Notes: a model not told the origin generated them from the sequence alone. A stretch of DNA of 64,000 nucleotides from DASUBV01 sp036510065 (GCA_036510065.1 DATCEO010000210.1:1-64000); one strand, 5' to 3'; shown: positions 42,323 to 52,071, counted from the first letter of the stretch. Program-made: numbers and translations.

Positions 42323-42985
42323 CTAGGCCCGGCAGCTCACCTCGACGCCGTCCCCGAGCGGCAGGGCCACGCTGACGTAGCCGTTCGCCTCGTCGCGCAC
42401 GTAGCCTAGGTAGCCCGCCAGGACCTTGGCGAACGACAGGGTGTCGTCGGCCACCACCAGGGCTCCGGGCGACAGCTGGGGCTCGATCACCTTCAGCATG
42501 TCCAGGTAGGACTCCTTCCAGCCGTCCAGCAGCGCGAAGCCGACGGGGGCGGGCACGGTGGCCAGGGTGCTCAGGGCATCGCCGGTCATGACGTCGACCA
42601 CGTCACCCAGCCCGGCCTCCGCGAGGTGCTCACGGGCTCGCTGCGCCTTGGCGGAGTTCAGCTCGGTGCTGATCACCCGGCCCGTTCCGTTGTCGCGGAC
42701 GGCGGCAGCCAGGTGGATCGTCGCGATGCCGAACGAGGTGCCGAACTCGACGACCGTCGCCGGGCGGCTGGTCCGGATCAGCGAGTACAGCAGCTGTCCG
42801 GTTTCCGGGGACACCGGGATGTACAGGGAGCCGAACAGCTCGGCGCGCTCGCTGGCCGAGCCGGCCAGGAACCCCCCGTACTCGGCGGAAATCTCGGCCA
42901 GCCTGGCCTCATCACCCTCGTCGGCCGCCGTGAACAGTCGGTCAAGAAGGCCGCGTACGACCGGACTTGCGAGTGAATTGCCCAT
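42323..42985 (-). CDS. O-methyltransferase (class I SAM, family 3)
   Basis: 220 residues from ATG 42985. SAM site VVEFGTSFGIATIHLAAAV, then VISTELNSAKAQRAREHL, GFALLDGWKESYLDML and ALVVADDTLSF, the pattern of catechol-type O-methyltransferases. The ligand for the substrate is unknown. A TAGAAT box ends exactly 7 nt before ATG 42985, so this start is preferred over ATG 42994, which lies inside the box. Confidence 0.85.
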   Translation of the reverse strand: MGNSLASPVVRGLLDRLFTAADEGDEARLAEISAEYGGFLAGSASERAELFGSLYIPVSPETGQLLYSLIRTSRPATVVEFGTSFGIATIHLAAAVRDNGTGRVISTELNSAKAQRAREHLAEAGLGDVVDVMTGDALSTLATVPAPVGFALLDGWKESYLDMLKVIEPQLSPGALVVADDTLSFAKVLAGYLGYVRDEANGYVSVALPLGDGVEVSCRA

Positions 42986-42992
42986 ATCAGTC

Positions 42993-42998
42993 ATTCTA
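42993..42998 (-). promoter_or_regulatory. -10 box of a leaderless promoter (O-methyltransferase)
   Basis: On the minus strand TAGAAT, a perfect TAnnnT box, ends 7 nt before ATG 42985. No Shine-Dalgarno site is present. Confidence 0.6.
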
Positions 42999-43058
42999 AG
43001 CTGACATAGCGGAGACGCCCAGGTGCTCAGCGCGACCACTAACGATCCGGGGCAGGTC

Positions 43059-43086
43059 TCGACAGCTAGCCGGATATCGATACGCT
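43059..43086 (+). promoter_or_regulatory. Leaderless promoter of ppc
   Basis: TCGACA (43059-43064), 16-bp spacer, TACGCT (43081-43086), then 6 nt to the GTG at 43093. Both boxes are acceptable and no ribosome site exists. Confidence 0.6.
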
Positions 43087-43092
43087 GGCGCC

Positions 43093-45792
43093 GTGGGCAG
43101 GGACGCCGACCGCCAGAGTGTGCCGGCGCCGATGCGCCGGGATGTCCGGCTGCTCGGAGACATCCTGGGCGAGGTCATCGCCGAGTCCGAGGGCCAGGAT
43201 CTGCTCGACGATGTCGAGCTGCTGCGGCATGCCGCGATCGCCGGCCGCCGGGACGGGGCGAGCGAGCACGCCGACGAGAACATCGCCCGGCTGGTGGCCT
43301 CCTGGCCGCTGGACCGGGCCGACGCCGTGGCACGCGCGTTCACCGTCTACTTCCACCTCGCCAACCTGGCCGAGGAGCATCAGCGCATCCGCACGCTGCG
43401 GGAGCGGGACACCGGCGGCGAGCCGCTGCGGGAGTCCCTGGCCGCCGCCATCCCGGCCCTGCGCGACCAGCTGGATCCCGGCGCGTTCGCCGGGCTGCTG
43501 AAGGACCTGCGGGTCCATCCCGTGCTGACCGCGCACCCGACCGAAGCCCGCCGCCGGGCAGTGACCGAGGCGCTGCGGCGCATCGGCGCGCTGCTGGACG
43601 ACCTGGCCGACGGGCGCCTTGGCCCCAGCCGCCAGGAAGAGGCGCTGCGCCGGCTGCGCGAGGAGGTCGACCTACTGTGGCGGACCGCCGCGCTGCGCGT
43701 GCAGGCGATGCAGCCGCTGGACGAGGTCCGTACCGGGACGACCGCGTTCGACCAGACGCTGTTCCGCGTGGTCCCGGACCTGTACCGGTCGATGGACCGC
43801 GCGCTGCAGGGCACCGACTCCGGCCGCGTGCCGCCGCTGGCCCCGGCGTTCCTGCGGTACGGCAGCTGGATCGGCGCCGACCGCGACGGTAACCCGTTCG
43901 TGACCGCCGACATCACCGTGCAGACGGCGCAGATCCAGGCGGATCACGCGCTGCGCGCGCTGGAGAACGCCGCTACCCGGATCGGCCGGGCCCTGACCGT
44001 GCATGCCGAGGTGCTGCCGCCCGAATCGGAGCTGAGCCTCGCGCTGGCCGCGGGCCGCCGCCGTGACCCGGCGATCATGGGCGAGCTAGCGGCCCGCTCC
44101 CCGCAGGAGCCCTACCGGGAGTTCCTGCTGCAGGTAGCGCTGCGGCTGCAGGCGGCCCGGATCCGGGCCACGGGACCGCCCGCCGCGGGCCCGGCGGGAG
44201 CCACCGGGGACGCCCTGGCCTACCGTGACCCGGCCGAGCTCATCGCCGATCTTCGGCTGCTGCAGCGCGCGCTGGTGGCGGCCGGGGCCAGCAGGCAGGC
44301 CTACGGCGACGTGCAGCACCTGGTCTGGCAGGCCGAGACCTTCGGCTTCCACCTGGCCGAGCTGGAGGTCCGCCAGCACAGCGCGGTACATGCCCGCGCC
44401 CTGCGCGAGCTGGACGAAGGATCAGAGCTGTCGCCGCAGACGCGCGAGGTCCTGGCCACGCTGGCGGCGATCGCCGCTATCCAGGAGCGGTTCGGCCCGC
44501 AGGCGGTCCATCGTTACATCGTCAGCTTCACCCGGTCCGCCGCCGACATCGCCGCGGTGTACGAGCTGGCCCGGCTGGCCATGCCCGGCGGCTCCCCTCC
44601 GGTGCTCGACGTGATCCCGCTGTTCGAGAGCGGCGAGGACCTGGAGAACGCGACCAAGATCCTGGACGACATGCTGGTCCTGCCTCCGGTGGCGGAGCGG
44701 CTGGCGGCGGGCGGCCGGGAGCTCGAGGCCATGCTCGGGTACTCCGACTCGGCTAAGGAGCTCGGCCCGGTCAGCGCCACCCTGCGGCTCTTCGACGTCC
44801 AGCAGCGGCTGGCGCGATGGGCCAGCGAGCAGCACATCGCGCTCACGTTGTTTCACGGCCGGGGCGGCGCGCTCGGCCGCGGCGGCGGCCCGGCCGGCCG
44901 GGCCGTGCTCGCCCAGGCCCCCGGCTCGGTCGACGGCCGGTTCAAGGTCACCGAGCAGGGCGAGGTCATCTTCGCCCGGTACGGCCATCCCGCAATCGCC
45001 CAGCGGCACCTGGAGCAGGTGACCTCGGCGGTCCTGCTGGCCTCCGCGGCTCACCGCGCGCACCCCGCGATCGCCGCCGGCGAGTCCGACCCGGTGCTGC
45101 CCGAGTTCCGCGAGGTCGCGAGCAAGATCGATGCCGCGGCGCTGCACGCCTACCAGGCCCTGACCGGGGCGGACGGCTTCGCTGAATGGTTCGGGCAGAT
45201 CTCCCCGCTGGACGAGCTGGGCGGCATGCGGATGGGCTCCCGGCCGGCCCGCCGGGGCGGCGCGGCGGCGGCCGGGCTGGCCGACCTGCGCGCGATTCCG
45301 TGGGTGTTCGCCTGGGCCCAGACGCGCGTGAACCTGCCGGGCTGGTTCGGGCTGGGCAGCGGACTGGCCGCCGTGACGGGGGGCGGCGCCGGGCTGGAGG
45401 CGGCGCAGGCCGCCTACCAGGGCTGGCCGCTGCTGGCCGCGCTGCTCGACAACGCGGAGATGAGCCTGGCCAAGACCAACCGGCGGATCGCCGCGCGCTA
45501 CCTGGCCCTGGGCGGCCGTCCTGAGCTCACCGCCATCGTGCTGGCCGAGTACGACCTGACCCGGCGCCTGGTCCTGGCGGTCACCGGCCACGACCGGCTG
45601 CTAGGCGGACGGCGGGTGCTGTCGCGGGCGGTGGCGCTGCGCGACCCGTACGTGGACGCGCTCTCCCACCTTCAGCTCCGGGCCCTCACCGCCCTGCGCC
45701 GCGGCGACGAGCCGGACGAGCGCGACCGGCAGGAGCGGCTGCTGCTGCTGACCGTCAACGGCGTCGCGGCCGGCCTGCAGAACACCGGCTGA
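43093..45792 (+). CDS. ppc: Phosphoenolpyruvate carboxylase
   Basis: 899 residues, normal length. The enzyme carboxylates PEP to oxaloacetate (anaplerosis). The catalytic His is H148 in LTAHPTEARRR; the loop FHGRGGALGRGGGPA, the RVNLPGWFGLGSG region, NAEMSLAKTNRRIA and the conserved terminal LQNTG are all present. GTG 43093 is chosen because the leaderless promoter points to it. The gene stands alone between the O-methyltransferase and an acyl-CoA ligase. Allosteric sites cannot be read from sequence. Confidence 0.95.
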   Translation: MGRDADRQSVPAPMRRDVRLLGDILGEVIAESEGQDLLDDVELLRHAAIAGRRDGASEHADENIARLVASWPLDRADAVARAFTVYFHLANLAEEHQRIRTLRERDTGGEPLRESLAAAIPALRDQLDPGAFAGLLKDLRVHPVLTAHPTEARRRAVTEALRRIGALLDDLADGRLGPSRQEEALRRLREEVDLLWRTAALRVQAMQPLDEVRTGTTAFDQTLFRVVPDLYRSMDRALQGTDSGRVPPLAPAFLRYGSWIGADRDGNPFVTADITVQTAQIQADHALRALENAATRIGRALTVHAEVLPPESELSLALAAGRRRDPAIMGELAARSPQEPYREFLLQVALRLQAARIRATGPPAAGPAGATGDALAYRDPAELIADLRLLQRALVAAGASRQAYGDVQHLVWQAETFGFHLAELEVRQHSAVHARALRELDEGSELSPQTREVLATLAAIAAIQERFGPQAVHRYIVSFTRSAADIAAVYELARLAMPGGSPPVLDVIPLFESGEDLENATKILDDMLVLPPVAERLAAGGRELEAMLGYSDSAKELGPVSATLRLFDVQQRLARWASEQHIALTLFHGRGGALGRGGGPAGRAVLAQAPGSVDGRFKVTEQGEVIFARYGHPAIAQRHLEQVTSAVLLASAAHRAHPAIAAGESDPVLPEFREVASKIDAAALHAYQALTGADGFAEWFGQISPLDELGGMRMGSRPARRGGAAAAGLADLRAIPWVFAWAQTRVNLPGWFGLGSGLAAVTGGGAGLEAAQAAYQGWPLLAALLDNAEMSLAKTNRRIAARYLALGGRPELTAIVLAEYDLTRRLVLAVTGHDRLLGGRRVLSRAVALRDPYVDALSHLQLRALTALRRGDEPDERDRQERLLLLTVNGVAAGLQNTG

Positions 45793-45891
45793 CCGCCGCG
45801 GTGACTCCACGATGGCCGCCAGCCGTGACGCACCCGACCTGACCCAGCTGCCGGATGTTAATGGCGCGACGCAGCGCCGGATGGAGCGAGC

Positions 45892-47469
45892 ATGACGACA
45901 CAGATGGTGACCAGCGCGACCGGATCTAGCCTGCAGCGGCTGGCCGAGGCGGCCTGGCAGCGGACCGCCGCGGCGTCGGAACTGTACTACGAGGGCGAGC
46001 ACTGGACCGGCGATCAGCTGGCCGACCGGTCCCGGCGGCTGTCGGGCGGGCTGCGCACCGCCGGCCTGCAGCCGGGCGAGCGCGTGGTGATCTGCATGGC
46101 CAACTGCCCCGAGGTCGGCGTGACTTATCACGCCGTCTGGCGCGCCGGGGCGGTGGCCACCCCGGTGCTGTTCTTGCTGAGTGAGGACGAGTTGCGGCAC
46201 GTGCTGAGCGACAGCGGCGCCGTGCTCGCCGTTACTACCCCAGAGTTCCTGCCCAAGACGACCGCTGCGGCAGCGGGCCTGCCCAACCTGCGGGGCATCG
46301 TGGTGGTGGGCGAGGTCAGCGGGGCGGCTGGCGGGATCCCGCTGCTGCACTACGCCGACCTGGAGGCGGCCGAGCCGGCCCCGCTGGTCGACAGTGATCC
46401 CGCCTCGCTGGCGGCGCTGCTGTATACCGGCGGCACCACGGGCCGCTCCAAGGGCGTCATGATCAGCCATAACGCGCTGTCCGCCTCGGCCTGGGCGGCC
46501 ACGGCGACCTCGCACGAGCCGGCCCTGACCGCCGCGCTGCTGCCGCTGCCGCTGTCGCACGTCTACGGGCTGATGGTCAGCGTGATGTCGTTGCACATGC
46601 CCGATCCCGGCACGACGGTGCTGATGCGCTGGTTCGACCCGGCCGGCTGGCTCGCGCTGGCCGCCAAGCACCGGGTCAACGTCAGCCCGCTGGTGCCGTC
46701 CATGCTGCAGATGCTGCTGCAGCAGCCGATCGAGGACTACGACCTCTCCGCGCTGGCCAGGCTGACCAGCGGCGCGGCGCCGCTGCCCGGCCAGGTCGCC
46801 AGCGACCTCGAGCGCCGGCTGCCCGGGGTGGAGGTCGCCGAGGGCTACGGCTGCACCGAGACTGCGGCCATCATCGCCACCTCGCCGCTGGGAGCGGCCC
46901 GGCGCGGCAGTGTCGGCCAGCCCGCGCCCGGCGTGGAGGTCCGGATCGAGCTTCCCGACGGCACGCAGGCGGCGGCGGGGCAGGACGGCGAGATCTGCGT
47001 TCGCGGGGCGGTGGTCATGTCCGGCTACTGGAACGCGCCGCAGGAGACCGAGCAGGCGCTGCGCGGCGGCTGGCTGCATACCGGCGATGTCGGCCGCCTT
47101 GACGACGGTTACCTGTACATCGTCGACCGGATCAAGGACCTGATCATCCGGGGCGGTTATAACGTCTATCCGCGCGATGTCGAGGACGTGCTGGTCCAGC
47201 ATCCGGATGTGGTCGCCGCGGCCGTGGTCGGCCGGCCCGACGCCAAGTACGGCGAGGAAGTGGTGGCCTTCGTCCAGCTCCGCGGCGGCGCCGAGACCAG
47301 CCCGGCCGAGCTGGTGACCTTCGCCAAGGAGCACCTGTCGGCGGTCAAGTACCCGCGCGAGGTGCGGGTCATCGGCTCCATCCCGCTGACCAGCGTGCTC
47401 AAGACCGACCGCAAGCGCCTGCGCGCCGAGCTCACCGCCGAGCTCACCGCGGAGCGCACTGGCGAGTGA
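45892..47469 (+). CDS. Acyl-CoA/aryl-CoA ligase (AMP-forming)
   Basis: 525 residues of the ANL superfamily. P-loop LLYTGGTTGRSKGVMIS, the YGCTET motif, GDVGRLDDGYLYIVDR and the lysine of A10 (LKTDRKRLR) are all in place; it should activate a carboxylate to acyl-AMP and then to acyl-CoA. The acid is unknown (fatty, cyclohexane- or benzoate-like). A GAGC ribosome site (GGAGCGAGC) precedes ATG 45892. It ends near a terminator shared with the convergent RDD gene. Confidence 0.9.
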   Translation: MTTQMVTSATGSSLQRLAEAAWQRTAAASELYYEGEHWTGDQLADRSRRLSGGLRTAGLQPGERVVICMANCPEVGVTYHAVWRAGAVATPVLFLLSEDELRHVLSDSGAVLAVTTPEFLPKTTAAAAGLPNLRGIVVVGEVSGAAGGIPLLHYADLEAAEPAPLVDSDPASLAALLYTGGTTGRSKGVMISHNALSASAWAATATSHEPALTAALLPLPLSHVYGLMVSVMSLHMPDPGTTVLMRWFDPAGWLALAAKHRVNVSPLVPSMLQMLLQQPIEDYDLSALARLTSGAAPLPGQVASDLERRLPGVEVAEGYGCTETAAIIATSPLGAARRGSVGQPAPGVEVRIELPDGTQAAAGQDGEICVRGAVVMSGYWNAPQETEQALRGGWLHTGDVGRLDDGYLYIVDRIKDLIIRGGYNVYPRDVEDVLVQHPDVVAAAVVGRPDAKYGEEVVAFVQLRGGAETSPAELVTFAKEHLSAVKYPREVRVIGSIPLTSVLKTDRKRLRAELTAELTAERTGE

Positions 47470-47479
47470 CAAGCGGGGA

Positions 47480-47503
47480 CCCGGACGGCGAGCGCCGTCC
47501 GGG
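47480..47503. terminator. Bidirectional hairpin terminator
   Basis: Perfect 10-bp stem CCCGGACGGC/GCCGTCCGGG with loop gagc, between the convergent CoA-ligase and RDD genes. Confidence 0.75.
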
Positions 47504-47526
47504 CCCCGTGGCTCAGCCGCCCGCGG

Positions 47527-48243
47527 CTACCGCGTGCCGGCCTGCCCCGCGCCCGCGAACTCCCGCTGCGCGGGGATCGGCTGGACGCTCGACCGGACCA
47601 CCAGGGTGCCGGCCAGATGGTCGCCGACCCGCTGCCGGTAGCGGGAGAACATCATCGTGATGATGCCGATCAGCAGCGACAGCGGAGTGAACAGGACCAG
47701 CAGCACCGACCGGATGAACAGCTGCATCACGCTCGCGGGGCCGCCGTCCTTGCTGATGACCCGTATCCCGAGCAGCTGCATGCCCAGCGTCTGCCCGTTG
47801 CTGATATACGGGCGTGCCACCCAGTACAGGAAGTACCAGGCGATATTGACCAGGACCAGGACCACCCACAAGATCACGTGCACCCCGCCGGTGCCCCGGT
47901 CCAGGGCCCAGGAGATGAGCGAGAAGACGATGCCGGTGAGGATGGCGTCGATGATGTACTGCACGATCCGGCGCCCGGTGACGCGGGTGTCGATCTCGCT
48001 CACCGGCGAGGCCGGCGCGCCGTGCGGCGCGGCGCCGTGCTGACCTGGCACGCCGCCGGGCGGCGGGCTGCCGTACTGCTGTCCTTGCGGGCCCCCCGGA
48101 TAGCCGCCCGGCCCCGGCACGCCAGGCTGTGCTGCTGCGCTGGGCTGGGCTGGCGTTCCGCCCTGCCACTGCTGTCCCGACACACCGGGCTGCGGGCCGG
48201 CCTCCCACGACTGGCCCGACCCGCCATCCTGAGGCATGCTCAT
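47527..48243 (-). CDS. RDD-family membrane protein
   Basis: 238 residues. A long, proline/glycine/glutamine-rich cytoplasmic N-terminus (about 80 residues) precedes three membrane helices. The RDD signature appears as DTRVTGRRIVQYIIDA, then NGQTLGMQLLGIRVIS and RYRQRVGDHLAGTLVV. RDD proteins are poorly defined membrane proteins, some involved in ion transport or secretion. ATG 48243 has GGGGGGAC upstream. Confidence 0.85.
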   Translation of the reverse strand: MSMPQDGGSGQSWEAGPQPGVSGQQWQGGTPAQPSAAAQPGVPGPGGYPGGPQGQQYGSPPPGGVPGQHGAAPHGAPASPVSEIDTRVTGRRIVQYIIDAILTGIVFSLISWALDRGTGGVHVILWVVLVLVNIAWYFLYWVARPYISNGQTLGMQLLGIRVISKDGGPASVMQLFIRSVLLVLFTPLSLLIGIITMMFSRYRQRVGDHLAGTLVVRSSVQPIPAQREFAGAGQAGTR

Positions 48244-48397
48244 GTGTCCCCCCGATCCACGCAAGGCCGCAATGGCGGCTTGGCGGCTACGGCCCGCGCT
48301 CTGGCGGGCGTACTCCGGGAAGTACCCACAGTGACGGACTAAACACACTTCATCCGGGCGCCGCGCTGGCCGGCGCTAGCCCGCGACCAGGCCTGCG

Positions 48398-49324
48398 CTA
48401 GCCGGCGACCAGCGTGGCATGGGCGATCGCCACCTCGGCGGCGAGCCCCGCGTTGTCGGCGATCAGGCTCTGGTTCACCGCGACGCTGCGCCCGCCGCTC
48501 AGCTCCTCCACCCTGGCCAGGATGGCGGGCGTCACCGCCTGGCCGGTCACCCCGAGGCTCGCCACCTCGCCGACCGCGTCGGCGATCAGCGCCTCGATGT
48601 CGAGGCCGTCGGAGGGCGGCCGGGCCAGCAGCAGCCCGGCCTGGCCGACGAGCTGCCAGTGCGTGGCGGCGATGCGCCCGGCCTCGGCCGCGCTGCTGAC
48701 GATGGCCGAGACCGCCGGGCCGCCGCCGGCGCTGTAGAACAAGGGCAGCGTGCCGGTGTTCCAGCCGAGCACGGGGATGCCGAGCGTCTCCAGTAGCTCG
48801 GCGGTAGCGCCGACGTCGAGGATGGACTTGGCCCCTGAGCAGACCACCATGGCGGCCGTCCGGGCGATGCGCGGCAGGTCACTGGAGATGTCCAGGGTGT
48901 CGGCGAACCCGCGGTGCACCCCGCCGATCCCGCCCGTGGCCAGGAACCGGATGCCCACCGCGGCGCAGACTGCCAGCGTCCCGCCGACGGTGGTGGCCCC
49001 GAGCGCCCGCTGGACGACGCAGGCCGCGATGTCCCGGGCTCCGGCCTTGCGAGCCGAGGTCCCGGCGGTGGCGAACCGCTCCAGGTCGGGCGGGCCAAGA
49101 CCGACCCGGACCTGTCCGTCGACCACCCCGATCGTGGCCGGCACCGCGCCGGCGGCCCGGACCCGGTCGGCCGCGGCCTGCGCGGCGAGCAGGCCGCGGC
49201 CGCCGGAGAACCCGTGGGAGACCAGGGTCGTCTCCAGGGCGACCACCGCCTGCCGCCGGTCCAGCGCCTCGGCCACCTCCTGTGACAGCACCAGCCCGTC
49301 CAGGGCCCGGGGCGTGAAGGTCAC
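48398..49324 (-). CDS. psuG: Pseudouridine-5'-phosphate glycosidase
   Basis: 308 residues. The family motifs are ALETTLVSHGFSGGRGLLA, TTVGGTLAVCAAVGIRFLAT, GGIGGVHRGF and VVCSGAKSILDVGATAELLE. PsuG reversibly splits pseudouridine 5'-phosphate into uracil and ribose 5-phosphate. The substrate would be made by the PfkB-family kinase encoded just upstream; GTG 49324 overlaps that gene by 4 bp (GTGA). Together they salvage or degrade pseudouridine from RNA turnover. Confidence 0.93.
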   Translation of the reverse strand: MTFTPRALDGLVLSQEVAEALDRRQAVVALETTLVSHGFSGGRGLLAAQAAADRVRAAGAVPATIGVVDGQVRVGLGPPDLERFATAGTSARKAGARDIAACVVQRALGATTVGGTLAVCAAVGIRFLATGGIGGVHRGFADTLDISSDLPRIARTAAMVVCSGAKSILDVGATAELLETLGIPVLGWNTGTLPLFYSAGGGPAVSAIVSSAAEAGRIAATHWQLVGQAGLLLARPPSDGLDIEALIADAVGEVASLGVTGQAVTPAILARVEELSGGRSVAVNQSLIADNAGLAAEVAIAHATLVAG

Positions 49325-50121
49325 GGCATGCCTCCCATGGTCGCGACCGCCCGCGCGGCGGCCGTCAGGCCGAGCGGCACCCCGCTCAGCAGAAAGCCCG
49401 CCGCGAACGCGTCACCCGCGCCGGTGGAGTCGACGGCGTCCGTGGCCACCGCCGGGTAATGCCGTCCGCCGGCCCGCACCCCGGCCGCGCCCAGCTTCAC
49501 GACCAGGTCCGGCCCCCGCAAGTTCTTGACCAGCGCCATCTCTGCCTCCGTGCCGAGCACCACGTCCGGGCTCAGCTCGCCGAGCAGGCGGATGAACCTG
49601 GCCACCCCGAACTCGGTCAGCGCCGCCGTCGACGACAGGTCAATGCTAAGCCGGGCAGATCTGGCCGCCGCAGCCGCGGCCGCGGCCAGCGCGGCCCCCC
49701 CGATGGGGTCGCTGACCAGGCTGTAAGCGGGCAGGTGCAGCCAGGTGCAGCCATCCAGCCACGACGGGCGCAGATCCGCCGCCGCGAACCGCGGGCCGAC
49801 CCCGCGATCGGTCAGCATCGACCGGGCGGCGCCGCCGTCCGACAGCGACACCACCACGCCGGTGCGGCCCGCCGCGACGGGCCCGGCGAGCTGCACGCCC
49901 CGGCCCGTGAGCTCGGCCGCCACGAGGGCGGCCGCCGGGTCGGTGCCGCGGGCGAAGAGCAGCCGGCTCTGGCCGCCGAGGGCGGCCACCCAGGCAGCGA
50001 CGTTGGCCGCCTGGCCGCCGACGCTGACGACGGTCCGCGATGGCGTGTCGGTGTCGCGGGCGATCGGCCGGAGCAGGCGCACGACGACGTCGAGGTGAGC
50101 GTCACCCAGGACGCAGATCAC
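49321..50121 (-). CDS. PfkB-family sugar kinase, probable pseudouridine kinase
   Basis: 266 residues. N-terminal ribokinase motif VSVGGQAANVAAWVAALGG and C-terminal DSTGAGDAFAAGF, the ATP/anion-hole site with the catalytic Asp. It is shorter than typical PsuK (about 310). GTG 50121 is its start; no clear ribosome site. The coupling with psuG implies that it phosphorylates pseudouridine, an inference from context. Confidence 0.82.
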   Translation of the reverse strand: MICVLGDAHLDVVVRLLRPIARDTDTPSRTVVSVGGQAANVAAWVAALGGQSRLLFARGTDPAAALVAAELTGRGVQLAGPVAAGRTGVVVSLSDGGAARSMLTDRGVGPRFAAADLRPSWLDGCTWLHLPAYSLVSDPIGGAALAAAAAAAARSARLSIDLSSTAALTEFGVARFIRLLGELSPDVVLGTEAEMALVKNLRGPDLVVKLGAAGVRAGGRHYPAVATDAVDSTGAGDAFAAGFLLSGVPLGLTAAARAVATMGGMP

Positions 50122-50146
50122 GCCGCAGGCTGCCGTCAGGCCGGCG

Positions 50147-50977
50147 TCAGGCCGGCGCCGGCAGGGCCACGATCGGCGTGGTCGTGGGCTTCTTCGTTCC
50201 GCCGGCCGGCTCTACCGTCAGCCCGACCAGGTCCCGCCGCGACGGGGCAGTGGCCAGCACCGGAGCTGTCCGGCCGTCGCTGGCCGGCGGGAGCAGGCCG
50301 GCGCGAATGGCGGTGCCGTCGGGCCTGATGACCCACAGCTCGTACACCCGGGCATCCGTCAGCACGGGCAGGCCGCGGGTGACGAAGATCATCTTATGCG
50401 GCCGCCGGGCCACGACCATGGTCGCCGTCCCGCCCAGCGAGGTGCGCCCGGTGACGATGCGCGCACCGGGAGCGGCGAGCACGGCCGCCACCGCCCGCTG
50501 CTGGGCACTGGCCAGGGCGACCTGGTTGCGCTGCTGGGCCCTGATCCGCGCCAGCTGGGCCCTGAACTGGGCCAGCTCGGTCCGCTGGCGGCTCTGCACC
50601 TGGTCAAGCTGGTGGCGCTGGACGCCCACGGTCACGGCCAGGGCGAGGGCGATGACCGTGGCGAGCGCGGCCACCGTGACGGCCAGCCGCGGTCGCCGGC
50701 GAGCTTGCGGCGCGCGCGCGAGCGGGGGATCGACGACCGGAGGATGCTGCCAGGTGCTGGCCGCCGCCGTCAGCACCGCCGCCTTGAGCCCGGGCGGCGG
50801 CTGGCGGGACACCGCCGCGCCGAGCCGGGCGGCGGTTTCCTGCATCCCGCGCACCTCGTGCTCGCATGACTGGCAGCGGCGCAGGTGGTGCTCGAACCGG
50901 TCCCGCTCGCCGTCGTCGATCGCGTCGAGGGCGTAGGCGCCAGTCAGGGTGTGCAGGTCAGGTCGCAGGAACTTCAC
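50147..50977 (-). CDS. RskA-like anti-sigma factor
   Basis: 276 residues. A zinc anti-sigma domain at the N-terminus carries HHLRRCQSC (HxxxCxxC), one membrane helix follows (VTVAALATVIALALAVTVG, about 100-118), and the periplasmic part (residues 170-270) is an RskA C-terminal domain with VYELWVIRPDGTAIRAGLLP. It would hold the ECF sigma factor at the membrane until a signal triggers release. Start ATG 50977 overlaps the sigma-factor stop (4 bp). Confidence 0.9.
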   Translation of the reverse strand: MKFLRPDLHTLTGAYALDAIDDGERDRFEHHLRRCQSCEHEVRGMQETAARLGAAVSRQPPPGLKAAVLTAAASTWQHPPVVDPPLARAPQARRRPRLAVTVAALATVIALALAVTVGVQRHQLDQVQSRQRTELAQFRAQLARIRAQQRNQVALASAQQRAVAAVLAAPGARIVTGRTSLGGTATMVVARRPHKMIFVTRGLPVLTDARVYELWVIRPDGTAIRAGLLPPASDGRTAPVLATAPSRRDLVGLTVEPAGGTKKPTTTPIVALPAPA

Positions 50978-51579
50978 CAGGTCACCCCCATGCAGTCGCG
51001 CATCCGGATGAGCCCGTCGCGGATCCTGGTCTTGATCGTGCCGAGCGCCACGTTCAGCCGCCCGGCGACCTCCTTGTAGGTGTAGCCGCCGTAGTAGGCC
51101 AGGGTCACCGACTCCCGCTGGATGTCGGTCAGGGTGCCCAGGCAGTGCCGGACCCGCTCCCGGTCGAGGTTGGTCTCGACGGTCTCCGCCACCTCGTCGA
51201 TCGCCGCCGCGCCTGCCGCCGCGGCCGAGGTCTTGTCTCGCTGGGCCTGCGCCGTGGCCGAGCGCACCCGGTCCACGGCCCGCCGGTGGGCGATCATCAT
51301 CACCCAGGTCGTCGCGCTGCTCCTGGCGGGGTCGAACCGCGATGCGCTGCGCCAGACCTCCAGCAGGACCTCCTGGGCCACCTCTTCGGACTGCGCGGTA
51401 TCGCGCACGACCTTGCAGATCGTCCCGAAGACGGGACCGGCCAGCCGGTCGTAGACCGACTCGAAGGCGAGCTGGTCCCCGCGGGCGACGCGCGCCAGGA
51501 GCTGGTCGAGGTTACGGTCCCGGCCGCCCCCGCCAGTTTCGTCTCCCGCGGCCGACGCCCGTGTGTCCGGAGTGCTCAT
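50974..51579 (-). CDS. ECF sigma factor, SigK-like
   Basis: 201 residues. Sigma region 2 includes LAFESVYDRLAGPVFGTICK and RSSATTWVMMIAHRRAVDRV; region 4 is LTDIQRESVTLAYYGGYTYK and GRLNVALGTIKTRIRDGLIR. It lacks extra domains and pairs with the RskA-like protein downstream in the classic sigma/anti-sigma order. ATG 51579 is preceded by AGGGA at 5 nt. Target promoters are not identifiable here. Confidence 0.92.
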   Translation of the reverse strand: MSTPDTRASAAGDETGGGGRDRNLDQLLARVARGDQLAFESVYDRLAGPVFGTICKVVRDTAQSEEVAQEVLLEVWRSASRFDPARSSATTWVMMIAHRRAVDRVRSATAQAQRDKTSAAAAGAAAIDEVAETVETNLDRERVRHCLGTLTDIQRESVTLAYYGGYTYKEVAGRLNVALGTIKTRIRDGLIRMRDCMGVTW

Positions 51580-51735
51580 ATGTCCCTATCCGAGTCCGGC
51601 GGCGGCACGGACGGGTGTCCGCTTGTGCAATCTATCGCCTGAGCCGCGCTCTGGCAGCCGGCCTCGCGCCGCCGGAGCCGTCCAGGGCGGCCGGCGGCGT
51701 ACGGTGGTGGCACCGCCGGATCGGAGACAGCCCGG

Positions 51736-51990
51736 ATGAAACTCAAGCTGGACCTGCACGACATTTACAACCGCGGCCAGGACATCGACCGCGCGCTGCG
51801 CGACATCATGGATGAGGCCATCCGCAAGCGAGCGCCCATGGTCGAGATCATCCCCGGCAAGGGCTCCGGCCAGCTCAAGAAGCACGTGCTGAGGTTCCTG
51901 GAGCAGAAGGAAATCAAGGCGCTGTATCACCGGGTCGAGAAGGACTCCAAGAACTTCGGCCGACTATTCGTACACTTCAGGTACAAATAG
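51736..51990 (+). CDS. Smr-domain protein (MutS2 C-terminal type)
   Basis: 84 residues comprising only an Smr domain: KLDLHDIYNRGQDIDRALRD, the VEIIPGKGSGQLKKHV loop and GRLFVHFRYK. The D-L-H and GKGSGQLK elements are the nuclease signature. Stand-alone Smr proteins cleave nucleic acids or act on translation; which applies here is unknown. GGAGAC precedes the ATG at 9 nt. The sequence is slightly less GC-rich than the flanks. Confidence 0.88.
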   Translation: MKLKLDLHDIYNRGQDIDRALRDIMDEAIRKRAPMVEIIPGKGSGQLKKHVLRFLEQKEIKALYHRVEKDSKNFGRLFVHFRYK

Positions 51991-52071
51991 GAATGGTCAG
52001 TCGCAGGCGCTCCGGCCACAGACGCCCCGGCAGCCTCTCCAGCCCCAGCGGGCGCGGGCCCAGAATCGTGG

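Noticed and set aside
45601..47472. 623-codon minus-strand frame
   Set aside because: Antisense to the acyl-CoA ligase and the end of ppc; no motif.
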